Shown: positions 55,272 through 64,000 of the stretch, in pieces
How positions within the stretch are numbered: the stretch's first letter is position 1
How the letters are laid out: the number at the start of each line of letters is the position of its first letter
Source: Aliishimia sp963721175
GTDB taxonomy: Bacteria > Pseudomonadota > Alphaproteobacteria > Rhodobacterales > Rhodobacteraceae
Length of the DNA: 64,000 nt
Reading direction: 5' to 3'
Assembly (NCBI GenBank): GCA_963721175.1
Contig: CAVRIG010000024.1
Span: 57,982 to 121,981, forward strand
Position numbers and translations under genes: made by a program
The notes under the pieces: model-generated
Seen by the model: only the letters and a program-made list of their open reading frames with translations
Told to the model about the DNA's origin: nothing
Databases searched by the model: none

Positions 55272-56348
55272 ATGATCTCCCTGCATGCCCTGTCCGACCT
55301 GCAATCACCTGGGTTCGACGCGATTATCGACGTGCGCAGCCCCTCGGAATATCGCGAGGATCATGTTCCCGGCGCGATCAGCCTGCCCGTTCTCGACGAC
55401 GCGGAACGTGCGCGTGTCGGCACGATCTACAAGCAGGTGTCGCCGTTCGACGCCCGCAAGATCGGTGCCGCCCTCGTCTTCCGCAACGCCGCCCATCACA
55501 TCGAAACCGCGTTGAATGCGCATGACGGCGGCTGGAAGCCCCTGGTCTATTGCTGGCGCGGCGGCCAGCGCTCGGGATCCTTCGCGTGGCTCCTGCGCGA
55601 GATCGGATGGCCGGCGGAGACCATCGAGGGCGGCTACCGGTCCTACCGGCGGCTGGTCGTGCGGGCTCTCTACGACGACCCGCTGCGGTTCCGGCTGGTG
55701 CAGCTCGGCGGCCATACCGGGACCGCCAAGACGGAACTCCTGCCGCGGCTTGCGCGCCTCGGCGTGCAGGTGCTGGATCTCGAAGGTCTTGCCAATCACC
55801 GCGGGTCGATCCTGGGCGGCATGGGCACGCCGCAGCCCAGCCAGAAAGGCTTCGAAAGTGCCTTGACCCGTGAACTCGACCGGCTCGATCCCGGCCTGCC
55901 GGTCATCGTCGAGGCGGAGAGCAGCAAGATCGGCGCCGTGACCTTGCCCCCATCGCTCTGGAGTGCGATGCGCGCGGCGCCTTGGATCGTGATCAGCGCG
56001 CCGCTCGATGCCCGCGCCCGCTATCTTGCACAGACCTATTCGGACGTGCTCGCGGACGGCAAGGCGCTGAAGTCGAAACTGGCGCCGCTGCATCGCTTTC
56101 GCGGTCATGCCCTCATCCAGCATTGGAACGAACTGATCGATCAGGGCGACCGGGTCGCGCTCTGCCGGTCGCTGGCCAGCGATCACTACGACCCGTCCTA
56201 CGACAAGTCCTCGCGCGCGCGGCAGCCCCACGTCGCGGCGCGGATCGAGGCCGACGCTTTGTCGCCGGATGCTCTGGACCGGGTCGCCGAGCGGATCGTG
56301 GACGCGCTTCAGACGATGTCGATGACGCCCGAACGCTCCGTGGTCTGA
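55272..56348 (+). CDS. mnmH: tRNA 2-selenouridine synthase
   Basis: 358 residues (also called SelU/YbbB). Start ATG 55272. The N-terminal rhodanese domain has AIIDVRSPSEYREDHVPGAI and the active-site Cys C94 in VYCWRGGQRSGS. A P-loop-like QLGGHTGTAKTELLPRL (146-154) begins the C-terminal domain, followed by VLDLEGLANHRGSILGGMG and VEAESSKIGAVTLP, all family hallmarks. The enzyme replaces sulfur by selenium in 2-thiouridine-34 of tRNA for Lys, Glu and Gln, using selenophosphate from SelD. The selD gene lies just downstream on the other strand and the two 3' ends overlap by 40 bp. Confidence 0.92.
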   Translation: MISLHALSDLQSPGFDAIIDVRSPSEYREDHVPGAISLPVLDDAERARVGTIYKQVSPFDARKIGAALVFRNAAHHIETALNAHDGGWKPLVYCWRGGQRSGSFAWLLREIGWPAETIEGGYRSYRRLVVRALYDDPLRFRLVQLGGHTGTAKTELLPRLARLGVQVLDLEGLANHRGSILGGMGTPQPSQKGFESALTRELDRLDPGLPVIVEAESSKIGAVTLPPSLWSAMRAAPWIVISAPLDARARYLAQTYSDVLADGKALKSKLAPLHRFRGHALIQHWNELIDQGDRVALCRSLASDHYDPSYDKSSRARQPHVAARIEADALSPDALDRVAERIVDALQTMSMTPERSVV

Positions 56349-58459
56349 CCGATCACGGCCGCGTCGAATCCCGCGCGTCGCAGCTCCGCCACGAGGGCGG
56401 ACGCGTCTCCGTCGACCGCGGCCAGCAGTCCGCCGCCGGTCTGGGGATCGAAGAGCAGCTCGATGCCGGGCGTCTCCGCCAGGTTCGGAAAGCCCTGCCG
56501 GTTCTCGGAATAGAGCGACGAGCGCACGCCGCGCTCCGACAACTCCCGCGCGCCCGCCATGATCGGCACGGCATCGAACCGGACCTCCGCTCCGACGCCG
56601 GACGCGTCGCAAATCGCCCGCAGGTGTCCGGCGAGGCCGAAGCCGGTCACATCCGTCATCGCGGAGGCATTCCCCAGAATGCGCGCCGCGGCACCCTGAG
56701 CCTGCGTCATCGTCGTCAGTGCCCGCGCCACGTCCACGCCGCGCGCCCGCCCGTCCATCTCGGCCGCCATGATGACACCGCTGCCGATCGGCTTTGTCAG
56801 GACGAGGTGCTGGCCGGGCCAGGCCGCCGACAGGCGGATCGGAATGCCGCTGCAAAGGCCCGTGATCGTGAAGCCGATCACCAGCTCCTGCCCTTGGGTG
56901 CTGTGCCCGCCGACGATATCGGCGCCGGCGGCGCGCAGGGTCTCGCGGGCGGCCTGCATGATCTCCGCCAGCGCACGCTCCGCCAGACGCGGGGATTGCC
57001 GGGGCAGGATGATCGATGCGACGGCGGCCTGCGGCTCCGCACCCATCGCCCAGATGTCCCCCAGCGCATGGACCGCCGCGATACGTGCCATCGTCACCGG
57101 GTCGTCGACCATCGCCCTCAGGTGATCGGTGCTGATGACCTGCCGCGTTTCGCCAAAATCCAGAATGGCGGCGTCGTCGCCGATGGCCGGCGTGTCGATC
57201 CCCGACAACGCGCGGCGCAGGGAGGCGGGCCCGACCTTGGCGCCGCAACCGCCGCAGATCGGCTGCTGCATCTGCGCGACTGTGGCTCCGGCTGCGCGCG
57301 GCCAGGGCAACGGGTCGCCTCCCGGGCGGGTCTTCCGCTCGAACTTCTCCATGAAGCGACGGTCGATCCGGTCCTTCCATCGCCAGAGCAATGGGCCGGA
57401 CAGTGCCAGGCCGGAGCGTTCGGCAAGTGCGGATTTCCGGCCGAGCGAGATCAGCTTCAGGTAATCCCGCTGCGGGCGGTAGGACCGGAGGCCACCCGTC
57501 TCACCCAGCTCCGCCCGCAGGTTCTCGAACAGAACCGGCGCCTGGCGCACCGCGAAGACACCGGCCTTCGGGCGCGGCGTCTCCGTCATGACGGCGCAAT
57601 CGCCCACCGCGAAGATCACGGGATCCGCGCTCCGCAGTCGCGCGTCGACCGGGATGAACCCCTGCGCGTCGGCAAGACCGGTCCCTGCGAGCCAGCCATG
57701 CGGGCGGGCCCCGGCCGCACCGGTCACGAAATCGGCCGTGACGTGCCGGCCGTCCTGCAGCTCGACGCCATCGGGAGAGATCCGTACCGGCTCCACCCCC
57801 TCGAGCATCTCGACACCCATCTCCGCCAACGCGGACCGCAGTCGACGGGCGGTCCCCTCTCGAAGGCCGGCCAAGGCGCGTCCCTTCTCGAGCAGCCTGA
57901 TCTCAGCCGGCCGGCCGTCCTGCCACATCGCATGCGCCATGGCCATCGCGATCTCGGCACCGGCGACGCCGCCGCCGATCACGGCAATCCGAGCGGGCCC
58001 GTCACCTCTCCGAAAGGCCGTCCAGGCAGTGGCGAACGGGCCGAGCGGCTTTGCCGGCACGCCATGCTCGCTAAAACCCTGCAGGTCGGGCATGGCGCTG
58101 GTGATGCCCACATCGAACGACGCGACATCGAAGCCGATGCCGGGGCGACCCTCCACCCGGATCTTCCGCGTGGCGAGATCGATCCCGCAGGCATGGCCCA
58201 GCACCAGGCGAGCACCGGCCGCACGCGCCAGCCTGACAAGGTCGATGTCGAGCGCATCGCGGTCATAGTGACCCGCCACATGTCCGGGCAGCATGCCCGA
58301 GTAGGCCGCCGTCGGGTCCGGATTGATCAGGGTGACGCGCGCCCCGGGCAGCGGCTTCATCGCCCAGCGATCGAGGACCAGCGCGTGCGTGTGCCCGCCG
58401 CCGATCAGCACAAGGTCCCGCGTGAAAGGCAATCCGTTTCGCTGCATCTCGACATCCAT
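56309..58459 (-). CDS. selD: Pyridine nucleotide-disulfide oxidoreductase-selenide, water dikinase fusion
   Basis: 716 residues. Residues 1-380 form an NAD(P)/FAD oxidoreductase (RDLVLIGGGHTHALVLDRWA; second Rossmann loop RIAVIGGGVAGAEIAMAMAH; FAVGDCAVM). From about 390 comes SelD: QQPICGGCGAKVGPASLRRA holds the active-site Cys and Lys (GCGAK, compare GCGCK of E. coli), followed by GDDAAILDFG, VISTDHLRAMVDDP, ADIVGGHSTQGQELVIGFTI, MTDVTGFGLAGHL and FDPQTGGGLLAAV. The fused form is common in marine bacteria. It makes selenophosphate from selenide and ATP; the oxidoreductase half may supply reduced selenium. As no selA, selB or tRNA-Sec is in view, the product may serve only SelU here. Confidence 0.92.
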   Translation of the reverse strand: MDVEMQRNGLPFTRDLVLIGGGHTHALVLDRWAMKPLPGARVTLINPDPTAAYSGMLPGHVAGHYDRDALDIDLVRLARAAGARLVLGHACGIDLATRKIRVEGRPGIGFDVASFDVGITSAMPDLQGFSEHGVPAKPLGPFATAWTAFRRGDGPARIAVIGGGVAGAEIAMAMAHAMWQDGRPAEIRLLEKGRALAGLREGTARRLRSALAEMGVEMLEGVEPVRISPDGVELQDGRHVTADFVTGAAGARPHGWLAGTGLADAQGFIPVDARLRSADPVIFAVGDCAVMTETPRPKAGVFAVRQAPVLFENLRAELGETGGLRSYRPQRDYLKLISLGRKSALAERSGLALSGPLLWRWKDRIDRRFMEKFERKTRPGGDPLPWPRAAGATVAQMQQPICGGCGAKVGPASLRRALSGIDTPAIGDDAAILDFGETRQVISTDHLRAMVDDPVTMARIAAVHALGDIWAMGAEPQAAVASIILPRQSPRLAERALAEIMQAARETLRAAGADIVGGHSTQGQELVIGFTITGLCSGIPIRLSAAWPGQHLVLTKPIGSGVIMAAEMDGRARGVDVARALTTMTQAQGAAARILGNASAMTDVTGFGLAGHLRAICDASGVGAEVRFDAVPIMAGARELSERGVRSSLYSENRQGFPNLAETPGIELLFDPQTGGGLLAAVDGDASALVAELRRAGFDAAVIGQTTERSGVIDIV

Positions 58460-58592
58460 CCCGAGCCGGCGGTATCACCCTGCGTCCCGCACGCCCAGAG
58501 CGTTTTGCGGGGCGGCCGCGATCCCGAAAATCGGCGCGACGTGGGAGAGCCGCATTAACCCGACCTTAAACGCGCAGTCATATGCCCTGCAG

Positions 58593-58898
58593 ATGCGTTT
58601 TCTGTCTCGATATGCCATTCCCGCGGGTCTGCTGTGCCTCTGTGCGCTGGCCGGCCCCGTTGCGGTTGTCGCCTCGGCCGCGGCGCCCCAGGTGGGCGAA
58701 GCGGTGCTGGTGGTGGCGCGTCACCCGGACCGACTCGTGGCACGCGCGGACGGCCGCCTGATCGCACCGGTGTCCGCGCCATTTGCCGCGCTGGCAAGCT
58801 TTGACGCCGGGGGCCTCGAGCGGCTTGCACGCCTCAAACCCTGGTTGGTGATCGATGGTCGCCTGATGCTCGCCGCTTGCGGCGCTCTTGTGGAGTGA
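58593..58898 (+). CDS. Small exported or membrane-anchored protein of unknown function
   Basis: 101 residues from ATG 58593; the longer upstream reading would run back into selD and is unlikely. The first 30 residues (RFLSRYAIPAGLLCLCALAG-PVAVVASAAAP) look like a signal peptide with cleavage after ASAAA. The mature part (VGEAVLVVARHPDRLVARAD...) has no motif I know, with two Cys (one in the leader, one near the C-terminus). Only four bases separate its stop from the chemotaxis receptor start, so the two are probably co-translated and may work together, for example as an accessory sensory protein. No family name can be given. Confidence 0.6.
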   Translation: MRFLSRYAIPAGLLCLCALAGPVAVVASAAAPQVGEAVLVVARHPDRLVARADGRLIAPVSAPFAALASFDAGGLERLARLKPWLVIDGRLMLAACGALVE

Positions 58899-58902
58899 AT
58901 GG

Positions 58903-60591
58903 ATGACGATCTCGCTGAGAGGCTTGTCCCTTGAAAAGATGGTCCTATTGGGCGCCTGGCTCAATGTCCCGGTCGTGCTGCTGGTCGCGGTCCTCGTTTC
59001 CGCCAATCCGATTGTCGGGCCGGCCATTTCGCTTGTCTTTGCCGGTATGGGGCTCCTGGCGCTGAGACTGGACGGGGCAGCACGAAAGCCCTCCATCGGG
59101 CTCGCGCTGGTCGGTCAGGCTATCGCGATGACGGCGGCCTTTGCCGGTCATCCCTGGCAACTCGACATGCATATGCTCTTCTTTGCCTATCTCGCCGTCC
59201 TGGTGTCGCTGCGAGATGTTCCGACCGTTCTGGTCGCCACGCTGGGCATTGCCGTGCATCACCTGTCGCTGACATTCGCCATGCCTGCGCTCGTCTATCC
59301 CAGCGCGGATCTATCGGGCAACATCGGGCGGACGCTGGTCCATGCCGTCATCGTTCTGGCGGAAAGCGGAGCGCTCATGGCCGCGATATGGTGGGGCAAC
59401 CGGCTGCACCAGCAAAACGAGGAGCAACTGGCAAGCCTGGGCGCTGCTTCGGCGGAGGCGGAAGCCGCGCGCGAAGCGGCCGTGCAGGCGACCGAGCAGG
59501 CGCGCCGCGACAAGGACTCAGCGGACGTGGCCCGTGGCGAAGCCGAGGCTGCATTGCAAAGCGTCGAGGACGGCCGCGCCCGCGCCGCCGAGGTGGATCA
59601 GCGCGCGCGTGACGCCGAAGACGCGCGGCGCCTCGCTGACGCCGAACGTCAGATGACCCAGCAGCGTGTCGTCGACGACCTGCGTCAAGCGCTGGTCCGG
59701 ATGGCCGAAGGCGACCTCGCGGTGCGGCTCGATCGTCCGTTCGAGGCCACCTACGAAGAGCTGCGCCACGATTTCAACGCGGCGATGGCACGGCTCTGTG
59801 AGACTGTCGGCACGGTGGCGGAGACGGCGGAGCGCATCCTCGACGATACGACCAGCATCAACGCCTCGACCGAGCAGCTCGCCCGCCGGACCGAACGCCA
59901 GGCCGCGACGCTGGAGGAAACCTCCGCGGCGCTGAACGATCTGACCGAACTGGTCCGCAGCTCCTCCAACGGGGCGAAATGCGCCTCCGAAATGTCCACG
60001 GACGCCCGCGAACGCGTCAGGTACAGCGAAGAGGCCGTCGACCGCGCCTCCATCTCGATGACCGCGATCGATGGTTCGGCAAGAGAAATCAACAACATCA
60101 TCGGCGTCATTGAACAGATCGCATTCCAGACCAACCTTCTGGCGCTCAACGCAGGTGTTGAGGCCGCCCGCGCGGGCGAAGCCGGCCGCGGCTTTGCCGT
60201 TGTCGCCTCCGAGGTCCGCGCGCTCGCCCAAAGATCGTCGGACGCAGCGCAGGAGATCAACGCGCTGATCGGGCGCAGTCAGACCCATGTAGGCGAGGGC
60301 GTCGACTGTGTCGGCCAGACCGTCGATGCGCTGGGGACCGTGACGGCTGCGGTGGGCGTCATTTCCGGCAAGATCCAGGAGATCTTCGAGATGACCGGCC
60401 AGCAGGCAACCGGCATTGAACAGATCAACAGTTCCGTGACCGAACTGGACATGGTCAGCCAGCAGAACGCCGCCATGTTCGAGGAAACCAGCGCGGCGAC
60501 CTCGGCGCTCAAGGAAAGCGCGCTCGCCCTGCGCCGGCTGACGGAACAGTTCCGAACCAACACGGACGACACGCGCGTTCGGGCCGCCTGA
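58903..60591 (+). CDS. Methyl-accepting chemotaxis protein with integral-membrane sensor
   Basis: 562 residues from ATG 58903 (ggag eight bases upstream). The N-terminal 165 residues are five or six closely spaced membrane helices with almost no periplasmic loop (for example PVVLLVAVLVSANPIVGPAI, LDMHMLFFAYLAVLVSL), so sensing would be within the membrane. Then a long Ala/Glu/Arg coiled coil (about 170-250), a HAMP-like segment (VRMAEGDLAVRLDRPFEATY) and the signalling hairpin IEQIAFQTNLLALNAGVEAA RAGEAGRGFAVVASEV (404-446). No CheR-tethering pentapeptide is present at the C-terminus (VRAA). No other che genes are nearby. Confidence 0.88.
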   Translation: MTISLRGLSLEKMVLLGAWLNVPVVLLVAVLVSANPIVGPAISLVFAGMGLLALRLDGAARKPSIGLALVGQAIAMTAAFAGHPWQLDMHMLFFAYLAVLVSLRDVPTVLVATLGIAVHHLSLTFAMPALVYPSADLSGNIGRTLVHAVIVLAESGALMAAIWWGNRLHQQNEEQLASLGAASAEAEAAREAAVQATEQARRDKDSADVARGEAEAALQSVEDGRARAAEVDQRARDAEDARRLADAERQMTQQRVVDDLRQALVRMAEGDLAVRLDRPFEATYEELRHDFNAAMARLCETVGTVAETAERILDDTTSINASTEQLARRTERQAATLEETSAALNDLTELVRSSSNGAKCASEMSTDARERVRYSEEAVDRASISMTAIDGSAREINNIIGVIEQIAFQTNLLALNAGVEAARAGEAGRGFAVVASEVRALAQRSSDAAQEINALIGRSQTHVGEGVDCVGQTVDALGTVTAAVGVISGKIQEIFEMTGQQATGIEQINSSVTELDMVSQQNAAMFEETSAATSALKESALALRRLTEQFRTNTDDTRVRAA

Positions 60592-60902
60592 CGTCCTGAA
60601 CGCACCCGTCCTGCCGGGGCCATTCGCGCCCCTGCCGGAGCGCTGCAGACTGCGAAGGCTACAGTCTCTTGGGGCGCGGGTGAGTGCCCATCAGCTCTGC
60701 AGGCGCTCCCTGCCGGTTGCGTCGGTAATTTGATCCGCTGAGATCTGGGGACCTCCGACGGCCCCGCACGGCACGGCAACTTGGCGTCGTTCTCCTGCTC
60801 CTGATCACTTCATCCATAACGCCGCCACAGCTCCCTAGAAAAAGTTTGTTTGAGCGCTCAAGAAAACTTTACTCGGGCGGGAAGGCAGACTAGTCTCCGC
60901 GG
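60592..60902. other. 311-bp intergenic stretch with operator before the flavoprotein pair
   Basis: Nothing coding. Its last 65 bases hold a 30-bp near-perfect inverted repeat (listed separately). No clear terminator follows the chemotaxis gene. Confidence 0.45.
60841..60870. promoter_or_regulatory. 30-bp inverted repeat with perfect core TTGAGCGCTCAA
   Basis: Thirteen of fifteen base pairs match about the centre between 60855 and 60856: arms aaagttt and aaacttt, two mismatches, then the 12-bp perfect palindrome ttgagcgctcaa. It lies 33 bp before the start of the first flavoprotein gene. The size and symmetry suit a TetR-type repressor that binds as one or two dimers. No TetR gene is in view, so the regulator would be elsewhere or beyond the right edge. 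Confidence 0.65.
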
Positions 60903-62540
60903 ATGACCCAGACTTCCTCCTACGACGTGATCGTGGCCGGCGCCGGCCATAACGGGCTGACGGCCGCCGCGTATCTGGCGCGGGCCGGATTGCAGGTGCT
61001 GGTGGTGGAGAAGAACGACTGGGTCGGCGGCGCCGCGGTGAGCCGGTCGCTGCATGACGGGTGGACCTATTCGAACTGCTCCTATGTCTGCTCGCTCCTC
61101 CGGCGGGAGATCGCGCGCGACCTGGAGCTGCCGAAATACGGGCTTCAGGTCATTCCCTACGAAGGCGGCGCGAGCTTCAGCCGGGATGGCAATTACTTTG
61201 CCTATTACTCGGATCACAACGCGCTCAGGCGCGAGATGGCGCGGCATTCCCCGCGCGACGCCGACGCCTACCAGCGCTATGCGCAGGCCATCATGCGGCA
61301 GTGCCGGTTCATCCGGCCCTTCCTGCTGCGCGATGCGCCGGACCCGGCATCGCTTCGTCCGCGCGACCTGAACGAGATGGCCTTCCTGGTGAAGAAGGCC
61401 TGGGATCTGGGCAAGCACGAGCTGGGCGAAACGCTGCGCTTCTGGACCATGTCGATCGGCGATTTCCTCGACGAGCATTTCGAGAACGACCTGATCAAGG
61501 CGCATCTGGCGGGCTCCGGCATCATCGGCACCGGTCTCGGCGTCTATTCGCCCGGCACCGCTTACGTGCTGCTGCACCACTACATGGGCGACATCGATGG
61601 CGGCATCGGCGCCTGGGGCTTCGCGCGCGGCGGCATGGGCGCGATCTCCGCCGCGATTGCCGCGGATTTCGAGGCTCATGGCGGCGACATCCGTAAGGGC
61701 GCGGGCGTGGAGGAAATCCTGACCAAGGACGGCCGCGTCACCGGCGTCGCCCTGGAGGACGGCACGGAGGTCCGCGCCCCGATCGTCGCGTCGAACATGG
61801 ATGTGAAACGGACGTTCCTGCGCCACGTGGACCGCCGCGCGCTGCCGCCCGAGTTCACGGGTGCGGTGGAGCGGTTCAAGATCCGCGGCTCCTCGGCCAA
61901 GCTCAACATCGCGCTGGACCGGTTCCCGGACTTTCCCGCGGCGCCGGAGCATGCAAGCTTCCTGCGCGGCGACATGCATGCCTCCGAAAGCCTCTTCGAG
62001 CTCGAACGCGCCTATGACGACTGGAAGGCGGGGCGGGTTTCGGTGCGGCCTTACATCGACATGCTGATCCCGAGCCAGATCGATCCGACCATGGCACCCG
62101 AAGGCGGGCACATGATGACGGTGTTCGTGCAATATGCGCCTTATGACCTGGAGGTCGGCGGCAACCGGTCGGGCGAGAACTGGGGGCAAAAGCAGCGCCA
62201 TGCAATGGCCGAGGCGGTGCTGGACCAGATGGAGGTCGCCTGCCCGGACATCCGCGAGCGCGTGGTGCACATGGAGGTCCGCTCCCCGCTGGAACTGGAG
62301 CGCGAGGTCGGCCTGACCGAGGGCAACATCTTCCAGGGAGAGCTGACCTTTGACCAGCTGTTCTTCAACCGTCCCCTGCCCGGCTATTCGCAATACGACT
62401 CGCCGATTCAGGGGCTCTACCTCTGCGGCTCCTCCGCCCATCCGGGTGGCGGCGTGATGGGCGCACCGGGGGCCAACGCGGCGCGCACCATCCTGCGGCG
62501 CGAGACGCGGACGCGGCGCATGAAAGGCTACGCGGCATGA
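60903..62540 (+). CDS. Phytoene dehydrogenase-like NAD(P)/FAD oxidoreductase 1 (PYROXD2-like)
   Basis: 545 residues. YDVIVAGAGHNGLTAAAYLA is the FAD dinucleotide-binding motif, followed by VLVVEKNDWVGGAAVSRSL. The C-terminal GLYLCGSSAHPGGGVMGAPG with ANAARTIL is the FAD-closing motif of the CrtI/PYROXD2 group. No carotenoid genes are near and the sequence resembles the non-carotenoid branch, so the substrate is unknown. Its last codons overlap the next gene (atga). It is probably controlled by the 30-bp palindrome just upstream. Confidence 0.85.
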   Translation: MTQTSSYDVIVAGAGHNGLTAAAYLARAGLQVLVVEKNDWVGGAAVSRSLHDGWTYSNCSYVCSLLRREIARDLELPKYGLQVIPYEGGASFSRDGNYFAYYSDHNALRREMARHSPRDADAYQRYAQAIMRQCRFIRPFLLRDAPDPASLRPRDLNEMAFLVKKAWDLGKHELGETLRFWTMSIGDFLDEHFENDLIKAHLAGSGIIGTGLGVYSPGTAYVLLHHYMGDIDGGIGAWGFARGGMGAISAAIAADFEAHGGDIRKGAGVEEILTKDGRVTGVALEDGTEVRAPIVASNMDVKRTFLRHVDRRALPPEFTGAVERFKIRGSSAKLNIALDRFPDFPAAPEHASFLRGDMHASESLFELERAYDDWKAGRVSVRPYIDMLIPSQIDPTMAPEGGHMMTVFVQYAPYDLEVGGNRSGENWGQKQRHAMAEAVLDQMEVACPDIRERVVHMEVRSPLELEREVGLTEGNIFQGELTFDQLFFNRPLPGYSQYDSPIQGLYLCGSSAHPGGGVMGAPGANAARTILRRETRTRRMKGYAA

Positions 62541-64000
62541 GCCGCTTTGACGCTATCGTGATCGGGGCCGGCGTGAACGGGCTCGTCGCCGGTGCGAGCC
62601 TGGCGCGACGCGGCAAATCGGTCTGCATCCTCGAAGCCGCGGAATTGGTGGGTGGCATGGCGGCGCTGCGCGAGGGCGACGGGCCCGCGCTGGCTCACCT
62701 GCTCTACAACCTCAGCCCGACGGTTCTGCGGGACCTGAATTTTCACCGCAGAGACCAGGCCCTCGCGCTCAAGCCCCTGCCGACGGTCGCGTTGTGCGAC
62801 ACCGGGCGACACGTCGTCTTGCGCGGCCATGAGGCCAGCCATGTCGACGGCGACATGCACCTCCACGCGTACGCGTGCCGCCGGCTTCTGCAACGGCTTG
62901 CCGAATACGGCGGGCTGCTCAGGCACCTCGCCGAGGCACCCCCGCCGGGCGGTGGCCGGGCCATGTCACCGCGCAATGCCGGAAACCTCTGGCGGATGTC
63001 GCGGTTCGGGATGGGGCTGCGCGGGCTGGGCAAGCCCGAAATGCGGCGTTTCCTGCAGGTCTTGCTGTCGAACGCCTATGACCTGATCCTCGACGAGATC
63101 CCGGACGGCGCACTGGCCGGCCTTCTTGCCGCGGATGCCGTGCGTGGCACCGCGCTGGGGCCGCGCTCTCCGGGCACGGTGTTCACACTGATCTACCGGA
63201 TGGGCCATGGCGGCGAAGTTGCCCTGCCCCAGGGTGGCATGGCTGCGGTGATGGAGAAGCTGGCTGCTGCCGCGCGCAAGGCCGGGTGCCGGATCGAGAC
63301 GAGTTGCCCGGTGGCACGGATCCGGATCGACGGCGACCGCGTGGCCGGGGTGGAGACGACCGACGGCCGCGTGATCGACGCGGCGCTGGTGCTCAGCTCC
63401 GCAGCGCCGCAGGTGACCGCAAACCTGACCGGGCAGGCGCATTTCGACATCGAGGCGACGCGGCGCCTCCGCAACATCCGCGCGCGCGGCACCGTCGCGA
63501 AGATCAACCTGCGCCTGGCCCGAGTGCCGAAGATCGAGGGGCTCCCCGACGATCTGAACGGCGCGCGGATGGTCTATGCCCCGTCGGCGGACCATGTCGA
63601 ACGCGCCTTCAACCCCGCGAAATACCGTGACCTGTCCCGGGCACCCGTGATCGAGGCCGTGATGCCCGAACCGGAAGCCGCACTTCCCTGGCTGTCGCTG
63701 AACGGGCAGTACGCCCCTTCTGACCTCGAGGGCGGCTGGACCGATGCCGCGCGGGAGCGGCTTCTGAAAACCGTGCTCGACGTACTGGGCAACGTGGCGC
63801 CCGGATTGTCCGATCTCGTGGAAGACACCCAGATCATCACGCCCGACCGGATCGCCGACGCGACTGGCGCGCCCGGTGGTCACTGGCACCATGCGGAGAT
63901 GAGCCTGGACCAGCTTCTGTCGATCCGCCCGCCGGCAACGGGATGGGAGGACGGCTTCGGGCCGGGCCACCTGTATTCAGCACAGCAATTGACACCTGGA
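62537..64000 (+). CDS. Phytoene dehydrogenase-like NAD(P)/FAD oxidoreductase 2, partial
   Basis: At least 488 residues; the frame is open to the window edge, so the C-terminus is missing. FDAIVIGAGVNGLVAGASLA then VCILEAAELVGGMAALREGD is the FAD-binding start. The body has ALPQGGMAAVMEKLAAAARK and CPVARIRIDGDRVAGVETTD, and GAPGGHWHHAEMSLDQLLSI near the edge resembles the C-terminal FAD motif of the family. It overlaps the preceding homologue by four bases; the two are paralogous and translationally coupled, and may act as a heteromer or in consecutive steps. Confidence 0.85.
   Translation, partial: MSRFDAIVIGAGVNGLVAGASLARRGKSVCILEAAELVGGMAALREGDGPALAHLLYNLSPTVLRDLNFHRRDQALALKPLPTVALCDTGRHVVLRGHEASHVDGDMHLHAYACRRLLQRLAEYGGLLRHLAEAPPPGGGRAMSPRNAGNLWRMSRFGMGLRGLGKPEMRRFLQVLLSNAYDLILDEIPDGALAGLLAADAVRGTALGPRSPGTVFTLIYRMGHGGEVALPQGGMAAVMEKLAAAARKAGCRIETSCPVARIRIDGDRVAGVETTDGRVIDAALVLSSAAPQVTANLTGQAHFDIEATRRLRNIRARGTVAKINLRLARVPKIEGLPDDLNGARMVYAPSADHVERAFNPAKYRDLSRAPVIEAVMPEPEAALPWLSLNGQYAPSDLEGGWTDAARERLLKTVLDVLGNVAPGLSDLVEDTQIITPDRIADATGAPGGHWHHAEMSLDQLLSIRPPATGWEDGFGPGHLYSAQQLTPG

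Overview
The window is GC-rich, densely coded DNA that best fits a marine alphaproteobacterium of the Rhodobacteraceae (Roseobacter type). Supporting signs are the protein families, a VPLPA-CTERM-like tail, a cyanide-insensitive-type quinol oxidase operon with its DUF2474 subunit, a SelU plus NAD(P)-oxidoreductase-SelD pair, and IS families common in that group. This taxonomic call is inference; no rRNA or tRNA gene was found.

Layout. (1) 1-2462: a family-4 glycosyltransferase (minus strand, runs off the left edge), a divergent polytopic membrane protein, and a 500-bp lower-GC leader. (2) 2463-21610: one gigantic gene of about 19.1 kb (about 6,380 codons) for a secreted, multi-domain carbohydrate-binding/adhesin-type protein: a sugar-dehydrogenase-like beta-propeller, malectin, Calx-beta, cadherin/tandem-95, thrombospondin-3, MopE-like and RTX-like modules, a 384-residue tandem duplication and a DNRLRE-like C-terminus. 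As written it is broken by many frameshifts between about 9450 and 12080 and by one near 17240. (3) 22171-33738: an IS graveyard with IS5, IS66, IS3 (two types), IS21, IS110, two IS30 relics and an ISNCY-like element, most frameshifted or truncated, with a small exported VPLPA-CTERM-like protein gene stranded between two of them. (4) 34080-38314: cioA-cioB-DUF2474 quinol oxidase operon and a sorbosone-dehydrogenase-like protein, all on the minus strand. (5) 38551-39970: a DUF2252 protein. (6) 40004-53383: a GntR regulator and a divergent 12-gene operon (VOC protein, oligopeptide-type ABC transporter with two binding proteins, TrzA-type amidohydrolase, Asp/Glu/hydantoin racemase, dihydropyrimidinase-like cyclic amidase, DHDPS-like lyase, SDR), tightly overlapped and probably serving uptake and ring-opening of an unknown nitrogen-containing compound. 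(7) 53681-64000: an HWE-type histidine kinase, convergently overlapping selU and selD, a small exported protein plus chemotaxis receptor, and two phytoene-dehydrogenase-like flavoproteins behind a strong palindromic operator.

Sequence quality matters here. Several otherwise intact genes carry exactly one extra base (often a G) that breaks an obvious reading frame, and cioB contains compensating shifts that garble two short stretches. I read most of these as sequencing or assembly errors rather than real decay, so many entries marked as pseudogenes may be functional genes. The region from about 42.9 kb to the right end is nearly clean (one shift near 46927).
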